From Gammaproteobacteria bacterium (GTDB lineage Bacteria; Pseudomonadota; Gammaproteobacteria; Steroidobacterales; Rariloculaceae), in assembly GCA_022825505.1 (NCBI GenBank), contig JAJDWR010000067.1:186001-250000 (forward strand): a stretch of 64,000 nt of DNA, given 5' to 3'. Positions within the stretch are counted from its first letter, which is position 1. Each line of letters opens with the position of its first letter. The notes below the pieces were generated by a model. That model had not been told where the DNA came from. It saw only the letters and a list, made by a program, of their open reading frames with translations, and searched no databases. The position numbers and the translations under genes are program-made. Shown one piece after another: positions 52,199 to 61,539 of this stretch.

Positions 52199-53464
52199 AT
52201 GGCGGCCGCGCGCGAAAACGAACTCATCAACAACTGGCCGATCATTGCCGTGACTTTTCTGCTGGTGTTCTTCAGCTTCGGCGTGCCGACGTTTTCCCTG
52301 CCGTTCATCTACTCCGGCGCCATGGAGGAATTCGGCTGGAACCGCCAGCAAGCGACGGCGCTCGCCACTGCCAAGTTTGTCATCGGAGCCGCCGCAGCCC
52401 TGGTGATGGGCCGGCTGCTGGACAAGTATTCCGCCAACCCGATCGTGATCGTCGCCGCCTGTATGGGTGGACTCGGACTCCTTGCGATGCTGTGGGCGAC
52501 CAATCTGTTCGTCTACTACGTCAACGGGTTCCTGTTGGGAGTGGCTGCATCGGGCGCATCGGCCTGCATGAAGGTCGTGGTCGCCCGGGTCTTCGAGCGG
52601 CAGATGGGCACGGCGCTGGGGGTGGTCTTCGCAGCCAACAGCGCCGCCGGCGTGCTGGTGCCGATCATCGTGGTACCGCTCATGGAATCCATAGGCTGGC
52701 GCAACGCGCTGGCGGTCATGAGCCTGGGCGTCTGGCTGGTATCGATCCCGGCATGGCTGCTCCTGTTCCGGCCCGGCAGCGTGCACGCGGCCAGGATTGC
52801 CGTTCCCACGGATCACCAGCCGAGGGGCAGCCTGGTCGCGCATTTCCGCGATATCGCGCGGCACCGCAACTTCTGGCTGATAGCGATCAGCATCTTCCTG
52901 GTGGCCGGCGTGGACCAGGGCATGACGCAGAACGCGGCACTGTTCCTGGAGCTGGACAAGGGCATGAACATCAGGAACGTCGCCTGGGCGGCGAGCCTGT
53001 TCGCCGCTGTGGGGCTGGTTTCCAAGATCATCTGGGGCTGGGTCTACGACAAGATGTCCATTCGGGGCATCCAGCTTACATATCTCATGCTCGTGGTCGC
53101 GATCCTGCTGGCTTTCCCCGTGGCGGGCGTCTTCACGATGATGGTCTTCATGACCATGCGCGGCTTCGCCCACGGCGGCCTGATCGTCGACGTGCCCGTG
53201 TTGACCAAGCACTACTACGGTCCCCAGAACATCGGCCTGAACATGGGCATCATGGCGGTGTTCATGAATCTCGGCTTTGCCGTCGGGCCGCCGCTGCTGG
53301 CCCGGTTCGCAGACGTTCAGGGTACGCTGACCAACGGCTTTATCCTCTTCATGGTGCTCACCCTGATCGCCGCTGCCATGCTGCTGCCGATCCGGCCGCG
53401 GTTCTGGGAGCCGCCGGAGCGATGGGCGAGAATCGCGTCCCAACCGGTGAGGGCGACCGGATAG
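52199..53464 (+). CDS. MFS transporter (oxalate/formate or monocarboxylate type)
   Basis: Major facilitator of 421 residues with twelve hydrophobic segments; loop 2-3 reads MGRLLDKYSANPIVI and the first segment has FFSFGVPTFSLPFIY, as in OFA and monocarboxylate transporters. ATG 52199 is chosen because GGGAG (52188-52192) is six bases upstream; ATG 52193 would sit directly on it. It is divergent from the 51299 operon and 41 bases before the PQQ dehydrogenase, whose carboxylic acid product it may import. Confidence 0.92.
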   Translation: MAAARENELINNWPIIAVTFLLVFFSFGVPTFSLPFIYSGAMEEFGWNRQQATALATAKFVIGAAAALVMGRLLDKYSANPIVIVAACMGGLGLLAMLWATNLFVYYVNGFLLGVAASGASACMKVVVARVFERQMGTALGVVFAANSAAGVLVPIIVVPLMESIGWRNALAVMSLGVWLVSIPAWLLLFRPGSVHAARIAVPTDHQPRGSLVAHFRDIARHRNFWLIAISIFLVAGVDQGMTQNAALFLELDKGMNIRNVAWAASLFAAVGLVSKIIWGWVYDKMSIRGIQLTYLMLVVAILLAFPVAGVFTMMVFMTMRGFAHGGLIVDVPVLTKHYYGPQNIGLNMGIMAVFMNLGFAVGPPLLARFADVQGTLTNGFILFMVLTLIAAAMLLPIRPRFWEPPERWARIASQPVRATG

Positions 53465-53505
53465 GGCGGGGTTACCGGATCGGGCAGGGGCACGCATAAG
53501 CCAGC

Positions 53506-55602
53506 GTGACCACACAGCCCATCTCCTGCGGAGCACCGGCGGTCCTGGCATGGGCGGCCCTGGTCCTGGCGCCCTCGACAGGCGCGGCGCAGGAGGCATT
53601 CTCGCCGGCTGAGCTGACCCGACTGCCCACCGATGCCTGGTTGACCAATGGCGGCGATCTTTATAACCGGCGCTATTCGCCGCTGACGGCTATCAACCGC
53701 GACAACGTCGCCGGGCTCAAGGGGGTGTGGCGAACGCGCCTGGGCGGTTCCGGACTGGAACGCCAATACTCCGGCGAAGCCGAACCCATCGTCTACGAAG
53801 GGGTGCTTTACATCGTCACGGGTGCCAACGACGTCTTTGCTGTCCGCATCGATACCGGGGAGATCGTCTGGACCTACGAAGCCCGGCTGGACCCGGGCAT
53901 CTCTACCATCTGCTGCGGCTGGACCAGCCGGGGATTGGGCTTCGGGGAGGGCAAGGTGTTCGTGGGACAGCTCGACGGCAAGCTCGTTGCGCTGGACCGG
54001 CACACCGGGGAGGTGGTCTGGTCCGTTCAGACCGAGCGCTGGCAGGAGGGATACACCATCACCAGCGCGCCCCGCTACTACGACGGGATGGTGATCACGG
54101 GCTACGCGGGGGCCGAGTATGCAGCCCGCGGCCGGGTCAAGGCCTATGCCGCCGCCGACGGAGCCCATGTCTGGACCTTCTACACTGTGCCGGGTCCCGG
54201 CAAGTTCGGTCACGATACCTGGCCCGAAGACAACGAAGTGTGGCGGCATGGCGGCGCCACGGTGTGGCAAACACCGGCGGTCGACCCCGAGCTTGGCCTG
54301 CTGTACTTCTCCACCGGCAATCCGGGACCCGACTTCAACGGTGCGGTACGCGCCGGTGACAACCTGTTCTCGGTTTCCATGGTGGCCATCGACGTAGCCA
54401 CCGGCGAATATCGCTGGCACTTCCAGCAGATCCGCCACGACCTGTGGGACTTCGATGCCGCCAATCCCGTGGTGCTGTTCGATGTGGAGATCGAAGGGGT
54501 CGTCCGCAAGGCGATCTCCGAGATCAACAAGAGTGGCTACAACTACATTCTCGACCGTGTTACGGGCGAGCCTCTGCTTGGTATGGACTACGTGCCGGTG
54601 CCGCAGGAGCCCCGCCAGGCTACCGCCGACACGCAGCCGATCCCGCGCGGTGTGACCGCCGCGCCGGTGACCATCGACATACCGCCTGAAGGCGCCGTGC
54701 TGCTCGACGAAACCATTTACGTACCGTTCTGGAGCGAAGCGGGCAACGTGGGGCGCGTCATCGGCAAGCGAAGCGGCGCCAACTGGCCGCCGAGTTCCTA
54801 CGACCCGCAGCGCCGGCTTCTGTTCGTCTGCGTCAACGAGCGGCTCTCCTACTATCGTGCCAACGAAGACGAGACCGACTCGCCGATGCTCGGCGTTCGC
54901 TACATGGGTGGGGGATTCGGCGGCGCCGGAATGCCCACCACCGGGGTGCTGGCCGCCCTGGACGTGACCACAAACACGCCGGTCTGGCGCCAGCGCTGGC
55001 CGGACCGATGCTACAGCGGTTCGGTGGCTACCGCCGGCGATCTGCTGTTCATCGGGCGAAGCGACGGTCGATTCATGGCTTATGACTCCGACAACGGCAT
55101 GCCCCTGTGGGAATTTCAGACCGGTGCCGGCGTCAATACCTCGCCGGCGATATTCGAATACGGAGGCGAGCAATACGTGGCCGTCTTTTCGGCGGGCAAT
55201 GCCTTCGCCAGTTCGCCGCGCGGCGACAGCGTCTGGCTGTTTTCGCTCAACGGTACCCTGGACCCGGTGGATGCCCCGCCGCCTTCGGCCTTCATCGGTC
55301 GCGCGAGGGGCGGTGGCGGTCCGGCGCCGGCGGACGCTGCAGCCGATCCCGAGGCTCCCATGGGCTTGCCGGATCTCGGCAACGGCGGGACACTCTACGT
55401 ACTGGTGTGCGAGCTCTGCCACGGCGCGAATGGGCAGGGCGGGCACGCGGACGGTGCGCCCATCACCCCGGGGCTGACGCTGGAGGAGGCGTTGCCGGTG
55501 GTCACCGAGGGACGCAACACCATGCCGGGATTCGCAACGGCGCTTTCGCCTGACGATCTGCGCGACGTGAGTGCCTACACGATCGGTTTGGTTGAGGAAT
55601 AG
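53506..55602 (+). CDS. PQQ-dependent quinohaemoprotein dehydrogenase
   Basis: Exported protein of 698 residues from GTG 53506, with a signal peptide ending near GAAQ. The eight-bladed propeller of the methanol/ethanol dehydrogenase family is seen in repeats such as VFAVRIDTGEIVWTY and VALDRHTGEVVW. The vicinal Cys136-Cys137 (TICCGW) packs on PQQ, and HDLWDFD holds the catalytic Asp region. The C-terminus is a cytochrome c domain with CELCH (Cys635, Cys638, His639) and a likely axial Met in NTMPGF. This is a one-polypeptide quinohaemoprotein alcohol or aldehyde dehydrogenase of the periplasm. No PQQ synthesis genes are in the window. Confidence 0.94.
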   Translation: MTTQPISCGAPAVLAWAALVLAPSTGAAQEAFSPAELTRLPTDAWLTNGGDLYNRRYSPLTAINRDNVAGLKGVWRTRLGGSGLERQYSGEAEPIVYEGVLYIVTGANDVFAVRIDTGEIVWTYEARLDPGISTICCGWTSRGLGFGEGKVFVGQLDGKLVALDRHTGEVVWSVQTERWQEGYTITSAPRYYDGMVITGYAGAEYAARGRVKAYAAADGAHVWTFYTVPGPGKFGHDTWPEDNEVWRHGGATVWQTPAVDPELGLLYFSTGNPGPDFNGAVRAGDNLFSVSMVAIDVATGEYRWHFQQIRHDLWDFDAANPVVLFDVEIEGVVRKAISEINKSGYNYILDRVTGEPLLGMDYVPVPQEPRQATADTQPIPRGVTAAPVTIDIPPEGAVLLDETIYVPFWSEAGNVGRVIGKRSGANWPPSSYDPQRRLLFVCVNERLSYYRANEDETDSPMLGVRYMGGGFGGAGMPTTGVLAALDVTTNTPVWRQRWPDRCYSGSVATAGDLLFIGRSDGRFMAYDSDNGMPLWEFQTGAGVNTSPAIFEYGGEQYVAVFSAGNAFASSPRGDSVWLFSLNGTLDPVDAPPPSAFIGRARGGGGPAPADAAADPEAPMGLPDLGNGGTLYVLVCELCHGANGQGGHADGAPITPGLTLEEALPVVTEGRNTMPGFATALSPDDLRDVSAYTIGLVEE

Positions 55603-55680
55603 CCCATCCCGGTCGTTGCGGCGGGCGATCGCGTTCGATACGCACCGGTTTCATTGACCTTGCCGGGTTGCCTCGGCTCA

Positions 55681-57351
55681 TTACCGCTCGATGGCTCCTG
55701 TGTCGTGGACGACCTCACCGCCGACCACTGTCAGTACTGACGTCATGTGCCGGATTTGCGCCTCCGGCACCGCGGCCGGGTCGAAGACGTCGGCGCTGAG
55801 TACGGCAAGGTCGGCGTATCGGCCGACGCCGATACCCCCCAGCAGATCGTCTTCCTTCGTGAACCAGCCCTGCTCGTGGGAGGCGTAGAGCCGCACGGCC
55901 TGCTCCCTGCTGATCTGCTGGCCGTCGTTGATCAGTTCCCCGGAAACATCGCGGCCGGTGACCATGTAGTAGATCATGCACCAGGGGTTGAGCGTGTTGA
56001 TCCGGGCGCCGTCCGAGCCGGCGCCGACTGCCACCAGTCCGCTCTCGATCACGGTGCGCCAGGGCGGGCCGCCCATCCCGCCGGCGTGGTAGCGCTGGCC
56101 GTGAACGCCGAGCCCGAGTCCCATGGCCTTCGCGCGTTCGATGAGTTCCGGGGTGATGAAACTGAGATGCCCGGGCGTCCAGCGCATGGCGGCCAGGTCG
56201 AACTCCTCGTTCAACTCCTCCCATATATCCAGGTGCGCGTCGATCTCCTCGGGCGTGTGGAGGTGCTGATGGTAGGTCCAGCCGCGCTCCGCGATCCGCC
56301 GTTGGGCGAGCTTCGCCGCGTCTCCCAGTGGTTGCTCGTTGAACAGCGACCGGCCCACGGACCATTCACCGATACCTACGATCTTCGCCATCTCCGGACC
56401 GTAGTCGGGCCACTTGTTGTCGAGGTAGCCCATGAGTTGCGTCAGCTCCGCGTCCTCGTCCAGGCCCGGGAAGTAGATTCGGGTGCGGACCTTGTGGGAT
56501 CCCTCGCGCACCAGGTCGAGGAAGAAATCGTAGCCGTTGGTCTGGTCGATGAAGCCCACTCCCGGGACCGTTCCGGACATGTCCATGACCGTGGTCAGGC
56601 CTACTGAGAGCGCGTAATCGGCCACACCCAGTAGTTGGCGCTTGCGGTCTTCGTTGGTCAGGTCGGCGGCCAGAACGTCGTACGCCAGCGCTGTATCCGC
56701 GCCAGCCGCGATTTCGCCCGAGTCCGTTACGGTGACGCCCAGCCCGCGAAGCAGATCGCGTGCTGCGGAATTGGTCTGCCCGGGGCCGGCGCCCCGCTCG
56801 GACAGGTAGACGGGGTTTGCCGGCGACGCTGCATCCAGTTCTTCCAGGGTCGGGAAACGGCGTTCCTGCCACTGGGTGCGCCTGATGCCGCCGATGGTGG
56901 TGATCAGCGCACCCGCGGGCAGGGCATCCGCTTTCTCCAGAATCGCCTGCAGCGCGGCTTCGACCGTAAAGGTCACTTCCAGCGCTCGCAGGTCGTGGCC
57001 GGGGCGATTGGCGATTCGTATGTAGTGGACGTGGTTGTCGATCAATCCCGGAATCACCGTGCGGCCCCGCACGTCGACCACTTCCGTGCAATCGTCGAAA
57101 TTCGAGGGATCGGGGCCCAGCGCCGCAAATCGACCGGCCTTGATGAGCACCGATGAGACGATGGAGTCCTGCGCGTCCATGGTTTGGACCCTGCCGTTGA
57201 CGAGCGCGAGGTCGCGGGTTACGCAGGCGGGTGTGTCCTGCGCACTTGCAGGAGTGGTCAGTATCAGACCGAGCCAACCCACCAGGGTCGTTGCGAATGA
57301 AAAGGCCCACCTGCGGAGCCGTCGCCTCGGAAATTTTCGATCACATGCCAT
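55681..57351 (-). CDS. Exported amidohydrolase (YtcJ-like)
   Basis: Amidohydrolase-superfamily protein of 556 residues. A basic N-terminus (RKFPRRRLRRW) and hydrophobic stretch (AFSFATTLVGWLGLILTTPA) form a signal peptide; metal ligands start with GLIDNHVHYIR, with later histidines in YHQHLH, WTPGH and GVHGQRYH, and an Asp in GAGSDGAR. The final part (ADLAVLSADVF, VLTVVGGEVVHD) is the composite beta-sandwich of the family. ATG 57351 has AAGGGG eight bases upstream; the frame is open to 57501 without a better start. It is convergent with the PQQ dehydrogenase and divergent from the third arylsulfotransferase. The substrate is unknown. Confidence 0.92.
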   Translation of the reverse strand: MACDRKFPRRRLRRWAFSFATTLVGWLGLILTTPASAQDTPACVTRDLALVNGRVQTMDAQDSIVSSVLIKAGRFAALGPDPSNFDDCTEVVDVRGRTVIPGLIDNHVHYIRIANRPGHDLRALEVTFTVEAALQAILEKADALPAGALITTIGGIRRTQWQERRFPTLEELDAASPANPVYLSERGAGPGQTNSAARDLLRGLGVTVTDSGEIAAGADTALAYDVLAADLTNEDRKRQLLGVADYALSVGLTTVMDMSGTVPGVGFIDQTNGYDFFLDLVREGSHKVRTRIYFPGLDEDAELTQLMGYLDNKWPDYGPEMAKIVGIGEWSVGRSLFNEQPLGDAAKLAQRRIAERGWTYHQHLHTPEEIDAHLDIWEELNEEFDLAAMRWTPGHLSFITPELIERAKAMGLGLGVHGQRYHAGGMGGPPWRTVIESGLVAVGAGSDGARINTLNPWCMIYYMVTGRDVSGELINDGQQISREQAVRLYASHEQGWFTKEDDLLGGIGVGRYADLAVLSADVFDPAAVPEAQIRHMTSVLTVVGGEVVHDTGAIER

Positions 57352-57550
57352 CTCGATTGACCCCTTCGCTGCGTGCCGTTCGAGCGTTGCGTTGGTTTTC
57401 GGAAGAACCGCACCGTCGTTCGCTCGTGGTTGCAGGATGCGATTCGCCGAAAAGACTATCATGGAGTTCCCCGACAGTTGGCCGGGTTGAAATTGCGGCA
57501 CGATTTCGCCCGCAACCGGCGGAAATCGTGCGCGGGAGCGGAGAAGAGGA

Positions 57551-59131
57551 ATGTCAACAGGAAGAATTTCCGTCGTGGGATGTTTGATCGTGGCCGCGGG
57601 GGCTGGCGGCCTGGCGCTGGCCTACGAGGTCTTTCAGGGGCCCACCGAGCTGATTCAATACGACGCCGCAAAGGCATCGCCCGGCTACACGATGTTCAGC
57701 CCGTTTCGGGGCCGCAATACATATCTGATCGACATGCACGGAAACGTCGTCCACTACTGGCCTTATCCTGAGGGCTGGTCGACCCCGGGGGCCGAAGCGG
57801 TCGAGAAACACGCGCGCCTGCTGGAGGACGGCACGCTGCTCCGGGGCGCCATCGACCGGGCCGGTCGGGGCGGGATGAGCGGCGCAATCTATCAACTCTA
57901 CGACTGGGACGGCGAGGTGATCTGGGAGCACGACGAAGAGCGTCCCGGCTACGCGCCCCATCACGACTTTCGCATGATCTGGAATCCGAAGCTGCAGGCG
58001 CGAACGCTCTTGTACATCGCCTCCAGGGAAATTACTCACGACGAGGCGATCGCCCTTGGGGTCGATCCCACCAGGCGCGACGACTACACCTCTCGCCCGG
58101 ACGGCGTGGTTGAGGTCGACATGGACGGCAATGTGATCTGGGAGTGGAACATCACCGATCACCTCGTTCAGGATATCGACGACACGCTGCCCAATTACGG
58201 GGTAATCGCCGAGAACCCAGGAAAGATGGATCCCAATTTTGCCAACGGCGCCAGCGGCGACTGGATCCACATCAATTCCCTGGACTACAACGAAACGCTG
58301 GATCACATCGTGATCAATAATTCGACTTTCAGTGAGGCCTACGTCATAGACCATGGCGGCACGTTCGTGCCGGGGGATCCGGCGGCAAGCATCGCCCTTG
58401 CGGCGAGCGACGCGGGAGACTTCCTCTACCGCTGGGGCAACCCGTGCGTCTACGACGCCGGCATGTGTCCGGCGTCGATACACGAGGGTCAGTCCAGCAC
58501 CAACGGGCATCAGCAGGTGTTTTTCTCCCATGACATCCAGTGGATCCGGGAGAAAGAGATCGGCATGGGCGGCAACCTCCCCGGCGCCGGCAACATGCTG
58601 ATCTTCAACAACGGTTCCCGGCAACTCGGCGTCACGTTTTCGTCCGTTATCGAGTTCAACCCCTACGACGGGCCCATGGAGAACGGCGTTTACGTCCCGG
58701 AGATGGAGGCCGGCTATGACCAGGCGTCGCCAGGCATGGGTGCCGGACAACTCGTCTCCAAACAGATCGTCTGGAGCTTTCAGTCAACCCTGCCGACGGC
58801 GTTCTACAGCCGCTACATCTCCGGCCTGCAACGGCTGCCCAACGGCAACACGCTGGTCTGCTCGGGCGCCAACGGACATCTCTTCGAAGTCACGTCTGCG
58901 GGGGAAGTCGTGTGGGAGTACATCAGCCCGGTGGGGGATCGCACCGGCGACAAGTACGGTATCCATACAATCATGTCCGATGCGGCCGGCGAACGGTACA
59001 ACTCGCTCTTCAAGTGCGTGCGCTACCCGCCGGATTACGCAGGGCTTGCAGGCAGGGACGTGACGCCCATGGGCAAGATCACGGAGTTGTGGACGCAGGA
59101 GCCCCGGAGTCCGCAAATCGAGGTGCAATAG
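57551..59131 (+). CDS. Arylsulfotransferase (ASST) family protein
   Basis: Protein of 526 residues with one N-terminal hydrophobic segment (ISVVGCLIVAAGAGGLALAY), acting as signal or anchor. The propeller has the ASST landmarks YLIDMHGNVVHYW, YAPHHDFRMIWN, NYGVIAENPGK, VIDHGG, YRWGNPCVYD, FFSHDIQW and LQRLPNGNTLVC, as in the copies at 14445 and 45884. It differs from them by extra cysteines (CVYDAGMC, LFKCVRY). ATG 57551 lies just after a purine-rich GGAGAAGAGGA. Donor and acceptor phenols are unknown. Confidence 0.88.
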   Translation: MSTGRISVVGCLIVAAGAGGLALAYEVFQGPTELIQYDAAKASPGYTMFSPFRGRNTYLIDMHGNVVHYWPYPEGWSTPGAEAVEKHARLLEDGTLLRGAIDRAGRGGMSGAIYQLYDWDGEVIWEHDEERPGYAPHHDFRMIWNPKLQARTLLYIASREITHDEAIALGVDPTRRDDYTSRPDGVVEVDMDGNVIWEWNITDHLVQDIDDTLPNYGVIAENPGKMDPNFANGASGDWIHINSLDYNETLDHIVINNSTFSEAYVIDHGGTFVPGDPAASIALAASDAGDFLYRWGNPCVYDAGMCPASIHEGQSSTNGHQQVFFSHDIQWIREKEIGMGGNLPGAGNMLIFNNGSRQLGVTFSSVIEFNPYDGPMENGVYVPEMEAGYDQASPGMGAGQLVSKQIVWSFQSTLPTAFYSRYISGLQRLPNGNTLVCSGANGHLFEVTSAGEVVWEYISPVGDRTGDKYGIHTIMSDAAGERYNSLFKCVRYPPDYAGLAGRDVTPMGKITELWTQEPRSPQIEVQ

Positions 59132-59140
59132 ACGGCGAAT

Positions 59141-59159
59141 CGGCACAAAATGCGTGCCG
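59141..59159. terminator. Weak hairpin between convergent genes
   Basis: CGGCAC (59141-59146) and GTGCCG (59154-59159) form a 6-bp stem with a 7-base loop in the 55-base spacer between the convergent sulfotransferase and MBL genes. There is no T-run, so it is at best a weak terminator. Confidence 0.35.
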
Positions 59160-59186
59160 GCGTGTGGTACGGGAGCGCGTCGGCGT

Positions 59187-60176
59187 TCAGTACTGAAAGC
59201 GATGCACGCTGACTGCTTCGCCGATCTCGATGCGCATGAGGTCTTCGCCGACCAGCAGGCGTCCGGCGTAGTTCGCCCGGGTCCGCTGAATCAGTTCGTC
59301 GAGCGTCACCTCGGGTGAGTCCGGGCTGCTCAGCAGCGTCAGGTGACTGTAAATCGCCAGCTTCGGGCTGATGCGGTCGAATACGATGCCGGCTTCCTCG
59401 GGGGTCGTATGGTGGTCCAGAATGAGCTGAATGCGCTCATCGAATGCCAGCATTTCCTCCCGCGCGGCGGCCACCTCGTGGATGACGACATCCGCACCCC
59501 GGGCGGCCTCGATCAGGTTCTCGTCGAACCGCGTATCGCCGGACAGGACCACCGAGCGGCCCGCGTAGTCCACACGATAGCCGTAGGAGGGCTTGATGTA
59601 CTGACCGTGGTCCACCGCGAATGCGGTGACCGTTACGCCTTCCTCGTCGAATACGATGCCATCTGCGGAATATTCGCTGATATCGAACTCGATTCCCCGG
59701 GGAGGTAACTGCTCGTCCACCAGGCGAATCTGGATGTCGGGGTCGAAGGCCTGCCTGAGACCGTCGAGAATGCCTGTGAGTCCATCGGGTCCGATCACTC
59801 GCAAGGGTTGATCTCGACGGCCGAACGGCGGCGGGAGCCAGCCGGTGAGCCAGATATCGGGAAGTCCCGACAGGTGATCGGAGTGAAAGTGCGTGATAAA
59901 GACTGCGTCGATATCGCCAAGGGAGATATCGAGTTGCGTGAGGCGTTGGGACGCGCCGCGGCCGGCGTCGAACAGCAGCCGGTACGGTCCGGCCTCCACC
60001 AGGATGGAGGGTCCGAAACGGTCCACGCGTGGCACCGGGTCGCCGGTACCGAGCAGCGTCACATCGAGTGTCGGGGCCTGCGTGTGACCGGACAGCGGCA
60101 ACGCCGCGACCAACAGGGCAAGGACACTGAAAGCAATTTCCGGTTTGGCGATCAGATTTCTTCGGACTGTTTGCAC
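59187..60176 (-). CDS. Exported MBL-fold metallohydrolase
   Basis: Metallo-beta-lactamase-fold hydrolase of 329 residues. The zinc motif is ITHFHSDHLSG (His96, His98, Asp100, His101), with AVDHG, VLSGDTRFD and IYSHLTLL providing later ligands. The pattern is that of the RNase Z/AtsA arylsulfatase-like branch, which contains true arylsulfatases, but the signal peptide (IAFSVLALLVAALPLSGHTQA) puts it in the periplasm. GTG 60176 has AAGGAG seven bases upstream, a much better start than the TTG at 60218. Convergent with the third ASST. A role in cleaving a sulfate or phosphate ester is inferred. Confidence 0.9.
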   Translation of the reverse strand: MQTVRRNLIAKPEIAFSVLALLVAALPLSGHTQAPTLDVTLLGTGDPVPRVDRFGPSILVEAGPYRLLFDAGRGASQRLTQLDISLGDIDAVFITHFHSDHLSGLPDIWLTGWLPPPFGRRDQPLRVIGPDGLTGILDGLRQAFDPDIQIRLVDEQLPPRGIEFDISEYSADGIVFDEEGVTVTAFAVDHGQYIKPSYGYRVDYAGRSVVLSGDTRFDENLIEAARGADVVIHEVAAAREEMLAFDERIQLILDHHTTPEEAGIVFDRISPKLAIYSHLTLLSSPDSPEVTLDELIQRTRANYAGRLLVGEDLMRIEIGEAVSVHRFQY

Positions 60177-60340
60177 TCTTGGCTCCTTGTCGAGTTTCCG
60201 ATTGGGTCCCTTGAGCAATCTTCAGGAACCAGGATGTCTAAAGTGGATTTGCCGCACAGACAAAGTCTGACTCAGATTGTAGACTGCGGGCGGATGGCGA
60301 TGAATGGTTAACCGGCGCCAAAGAGGAGGCGGGTATCCGC

Positions 60341-61483
60341 ATGATGACAAGAAGGTTGGGTCGAACGGAATCGAAAAGAGTGCTGCGTTCAACGGTGGCC
60401 TCAATCAAGGGCGCCGCTGTTGCAGCCGCAATATCGCTTGGATGGAGTGCTTCGTCTACGGCTCATCACGGCATTACCGCCCAGTTCGACACATCCACCA
60501 CGTTCGAGATCTCCGGTATGGTGACCGATCTGGAGTTCGTCAATCCCCATGCCTATGTCTACTTCGATGTCACGGAGGAATCCGGCGAAGTTGTGCCGTG
60601 GCGTTGCGAATTGCGCGCGGCCACCGTTCTGCGCCGATCGGGGTGGAGTGAGGACATGTTCAGTCCCGGTACCGAAATCGACGTGCTGGGATCGCCGGAC
60701 CGGCGGGATCCGCAGACCTGCTACCTGGTCACCGTTACTTTCGCCAACGGCGTTACTGTGGAACGGTACGGCCAGCTCATGCCTGAGGGTCTTGAGGACG
60801 GCAGCGGGGGCGAGCGGCCGGCGCGCCTTGCCAGCGGGCATCCCAACATCGGCGGCGACTGGGCCCGGCCGCAACGGCTGCTGGGAGGAGAAAACGCGCT
60901 CGGTCGAGGCCCCGCCCAACAGGCTCGCAACGCCATGGGGATGGGTGCGTCCGTGCAGCTCACCGAGATCGGCGCAGGGGCTGTGGCCGACTATCAATGG
61001 GAGGACAACCCCCGCTTTCATTGCATGGCGGTAAACATCTTTGACGACTGGACCTTCGACCAGCATGTCAACCGTATCGTCCAGGAAGAAGAGCGGATCA
61101 CGCTCATGTACGGATTCATGGACATCGTCAGGATCATCCACATGGATATGGATGAGCATCCGGCGGACGTGGAAATGACCCGGGCCGGTCATTCGATCGG
61201 CCGTTGGGAGGGCGATGAACTCGTCGTCGAGACGACAGGGTTCGCACCGGGCTACCTGGAAACGCGCGACGCGGTCATGCACGGTAGCGAAATGCATGTC
61301 GTGGAACGGTTCACGTACGATCATGAAGCGAGCACCCTCACGCGTTCCTGGGTCACGGAGGATCCGGCATACTTTGTCGGCAGCATTACGGGAGAGGACA
61401 CGGTGGAAATCGCGGACATCCCCTTCGAGCCCTACAACTGTTCCGACCTGACCAACGAGCAGATTGCCGAAACGGCCGGATAA
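60341..61483 (+). CDS. Fused DUF6152 + partner-domain exported protein
   Basis: Protein of 380 residues. After a signal region (AAVAAAISLGWSASSTA) the mature N-terminus HHGITAQFDTSTTFEISGM and LEFVNPHAYVYFDV are a DUF6152 domain (to about residue 135). From about residue 170 the protein resembles the separate partner proteins at 13641 and 51299: RFHCMAVNIFDDW, GHSIGRWEGDELVVETTGF, and a last part with LTRSWVTEDPAYF. So two proteins that are neighbours at two other loci are one chain here. An AGGAGG lies 11-12 bases upstream; ATG 60344 is an alternative. It is followed by the large alpha/beta hydrolase after 56 bases. Function unknown. Confidence 0.85.
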   Translation: MMTRRLGRTESKRVLRSTVASIKGAAVAAAISLGWSASSTAHHGITAQFDTSTTFEISGMVTDLEFVNPHAYVYFDVTEESGEVVPWRCELRAATVLRRSGWSEDMFSPGTEIDVLGSPDRRDPQTCYLVTVTFANGVTVERYGQLMPEGLEDGSGGERPARLASGHPNIGGDWARPQRLLGGENALGRGPAQQARNAMGMGASVQLTEIGAGAVADYQWEDNPRFHCMAVNIFDDWTFDQHVNRIVQEEERITLMYGFMDIVRIIHMDMDEHPADVEMTRAGHSIGRWEGDELVVETTGFAPGYLETRDAVMHGSEMHVVERFTYDHEASTLTRSWVTEDPAYFVGSITGEDTVEIADIPFEPYNCSDLTNEQIAETAG

Positions 61484-61539
61484 CCGCCGGAGAGCGGGAA
61501 CACCAAAGAACGAAAACTCGAAAGAGCGGAGGGAGTGAA

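Noticed and set aside
53317..55446. 709-codon open frame antisense to the PQQ dehydrogenase
   Set aside because: The plus strand has PQQ, Cys-Cys and CxxCH motifs; the antisense product has none.
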